A DNA stretch of 64,000 nt from Paraburkholderia sp. PGU19 (GTDB taxonomy: Bacteria; Pseudomonadota; Gammaproteobacteria; Burkholderiales; Burkholderiaceae): contig NZ_AP023182.1 in assembly GCF_013426915.1 (NCBI RefSeq), positions 310,001-374,000 on the forward strand, in the 5' to 3' direction. The position numbers and the translations under genes were made by a program. Shown here piece by piece: positions 62,581 to 64,000 of the stretch. The notes under the pieces are model-generated. The model made no database searches. It was not told the DNA's origin and was given only the letters and a program-made list of their open reading frames with translations. Each line of letters opens with the position of its first letter. Positions within the stretch are counted from its first letter, which is position 1.

Positions 62581-62853
62581 ATGTTGTCGAGACTGTCGAT
62601 TGCCCAGAGATTGGTGAAAGAGGTTCACGCCGCCCGGCGAATCGCAGCGCGGCTCGCTTCCGCATTCACGCCACCCAGCAACCTTGCGCCCGTGCCTCAC
62701 GAAGCCCTGTGCTACGGGTGCATGGTCGGCATCGTGGTGCCGGCCCACCATCACATCGCGTCGAGCGAAATCCCACGTGACGATCTGGATATCGAACTGA
62801 ACAAGGCTCCGCCGTTATGCCCGACAGAAACGAATCTAGCGACCGGAGCGTGA
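62581..62853 (+). CDS. Small hypothetical protein before the BKACE gene
   Basis: A 90-residue frame whose ATG 62581 has GGAGG 8 bases upstream. It opens with a basic amphipathic helix (LSRLSIAQRLVKEVHAARR) and has two cysteines in LCYGCMVG. No family recognised. Position just after a TGTCGACA site suggests it could be the first gene of the BKACE transcript; it could also be leader sequence. Confidence 0.4.
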   Translation: MLSRLSIAQRLVKEVHAARRIAARLASAFTPPSNLAPVPHEALCYGCMVGIVVPAHHHIASSEIPRDDLDIELNKAPPLCPTETNLATGA

Positions 62854-62998
62854 TCGTTGCCATGAGAAGCCGCAGTCGGCGCATGGCATGTAAAGCCGGA
62901 TGTGGTGCCGGACAAGACCACTAACTGGCCGCCTCAGATATTCAGCCGACAGCGGCCACATCCTCGACCTTCATATTCCAACCTGGAGATGCAACAAC

Positions 62999-64000
62999 AT
63001 GAACTTCCTTGACGGTCATCTGTATCCCGAAAACCAGCAGCCACTGGTCATCACCGCCGCTCCCTATGCGCCGGGCTGGATTCCCTCAGATTTTCCGGAA
63101 GACATCCCCATCACCATGGAGGAGCAGATCCAGAAGGCCGTGGACTGCTACGAAGCAGGCGCCACAGTGCTGCACCTGCATGTGCGCGAGCCCGATGGCA
63201 AGGGCAGCAAGCGCCTGTCCATGTTCAATGAGCTGATCGCCGGGGTGCGCAAGGCGGTTCCGGAAATGATCATCCAGGTGGGCGGCTCCATCAGCTTCGC
63301 GCCCGAATCTGACGGCGCAGCCGCCAAATGGCTTTCCGACGATACCCGACACATGCTGGCTGAACTCGATCCAAAACCCGATCAGGTGACAGTGACCGTC
63401 AACACAACGCAGATGAACGTGACGGAGCACGCTGGCATCGACGACTTCAAAGGCGTATCGCGCGGATTCCCTCAACTCTATGGGACCTACAAGGACATGA
63501 TCGTGCCTTCGAATCCCAGCTTTATCGAGGAGCACATCCGACGCCTGAGCGCCGCCGGTATCCAGAGTGAGTTCCAGGTCTACAACATCAACAGCTTTGA
63601 AACGATTGAGCGTCTGATTCGCCGCGGCGTCTACAAGGGGCCGCTGGTGATGAACTGGGTGGCCATTAGCGGCGGCATGGATCAGGCGAACATCTACAAC
63701 CTGGCCAACATGTTGCGTGCCGTACCTGACGGTGCCGTCGTCACCGTGGAAAGTTCGGTGCTCAATGTGCTGCCCATCAACATGATTGGTATGGCATTGG
63801 GTCTGCATGTGCGGTGCGGCATTGAAGATGTGCTGTGGAACCAGACCCGCACGGGCAAGATGAGTTCGGTGGAGCAGATCAAGCAACTCGTGCGTATCGC
63901 CGGCGAATTCGGTCGCCCGATCGCGACGGCGAAGCAGGCACGAGAAATCTGCAAGATTGGCGTCTTCTACGACACCGCGGAAGAGACGCTTCAGGCCAAT
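62999..64000 (+). CDS. BKACE (DUF849) beta-keto acid cleavage enzyme, partial
   Basis: 334 residues, cut by the window end. The zinc-ligand motif TVLHLHVREPDGKGS is near residue 60; VGGSISFAPES and PLVMNWVAISGGM follow, and VVTVESSVLNVLP is the later barrel stretch. BKACE enzymes react a beta-keto acid with acetyl-CoA giving a CoA ester and acetoacetate, or acetoacetyl-CoA (as with dehydrocarnitine and 3-keto-5-aminohexanoate). GGAG precedes ATG 62999. Fits with the thiolase and dioxygenase nearby. Confidence 0.88.
   Translation, partial: MNFLDGHLYPENQQPLVITAAPYAPGWIPSDFPEDIPITMEEQIQKAVDCYEAGATVLHLHVREPDGKGSKRLSMFNELIAGVRKAVPEMIIQVGGSISFAPESDGAAAKWLSDDTRHMLAELDPKPDQVTVTVNTTQMNVTEHAGIDDFKGVSRGFPQLYGTYKDMIVPSNPSFIEEHIRRLSAAGIQSEFQVYNINSFETIERLIRRGVYKGPLVMNWVAISGGMDQANIYNLANMLRAVPDGAVVTVESSVLNVLPINMIGMALGLHVRCGIEDVLWNQTRTGKMSSVEQIKQLVRIAGEFGRPIATAKQAREICKIGVFYDTAEETLQAN

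Noticed and set aside
1..64000. CRISPR arrays, tRNA and rRNA genes
   Set aside because: No regularly spaced repeats and no cloverleaf or rRNA-like stretches were noticed on either strand; a dedicated scan could not be run.

Overview
The window is GC-rich DNA from a Gram-negative bacterium, most likely a Paraburkholderia/Caballeronia-type member of the Burkholderiaceae. The basis is the style of the general porins, the DUF4096-headed 'transposase-like' protein, the density of amino-acid catabolic clusters with their own LysR/IclR/GntR/PucR/Lrp regulators, and a DUF2282/DUF692/DUF2063/DoxX operon. It looks like a secondary-replicon or accessory region: almost no housekeeping genes, no tRNA or rRNA that I can see, and several scars (an IS630-type element, an IS6-type transposase tail, a porin pseudogene, phage and OMP remnants).

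Layout. 0.2-2.3 kb: an MFS carrier convergent with an IclR regulator. 2.6-19.2 kb: a GABA/amine catabolic island bounded by two small RhuM-like genes. Its minus-strand arm is gabT, a catalytically dead ALDH-like protein, csaA, an amidohydrolase and a CobW-type GTPase. Its plus-strand arm is an MHS-type permease, a PucR regulator, an FAD/Fe-S 2-hydroxyacid dehydrogenase, a frameshifted GAF gene, a class III aminotransferase and gabD. A palindrome TTCCTAC-N5-GTAGGAA recurs before both arms and is probably the PucR operator. 19.2-24 kb: an Lrp regulator, two tandem HAD dehalogenase-type genes, a DMT exporter and an orphan LivJ-type binding protein. 24-34 kb: a D-amino-acid-type oxidase beside a proline-racemase/IS6 scar, a dead porin, a binding protein with an M20 amidohydrolase and LysR regulator, then a degraded stretch with a phage DNA-circularization remnant, a DUF4096 protein and DUF1214 remnants.

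34.5-37.8 kb: a compact five-gene operon, bufA-bufB-bufC-doxX-nrsF, encoding a bufferin-type (copper-binding, post-translationally modified peptide) system. It is preceded by a perfect GTAACC-N16-CGAA ECF sigma-F-like promoter, yet no sigma gene is present and the anti-sigma NrsF lacks one of its two usual cysteines. 38-43.4 kb: a CBS-BON protein (frameshifted), PstS, a NarL-type response regulator with its MASE1 histidine kinase, and a DUF1488 protein.

43.9-49.7 kb: an AraC regulator and an operon for PhzF-like isomerase, RidA-like deaminase, a polar amino-acid ABC transporter and a class C beta-lactamase-fold hydrolase. 50-53.3 kb: LysR regulator and glaH-lhgO for glutarate to 2-oxoglutarate. 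53.4-56.2 kb: thiolase and MFS carrier. 56.5-57.6 kb: IS630-family element with a -1 frameshift signal. 58-64 kb: a GntR/FCD regulator, a TauD/TfdA dioxygenase, a translationally coupled pair of unrecognised paralogous proteins, a porin and a BKACE (DUF849) enzyme cut by the window end; four TGTCGACA palindromes tie these together as a probable GntR regulon.
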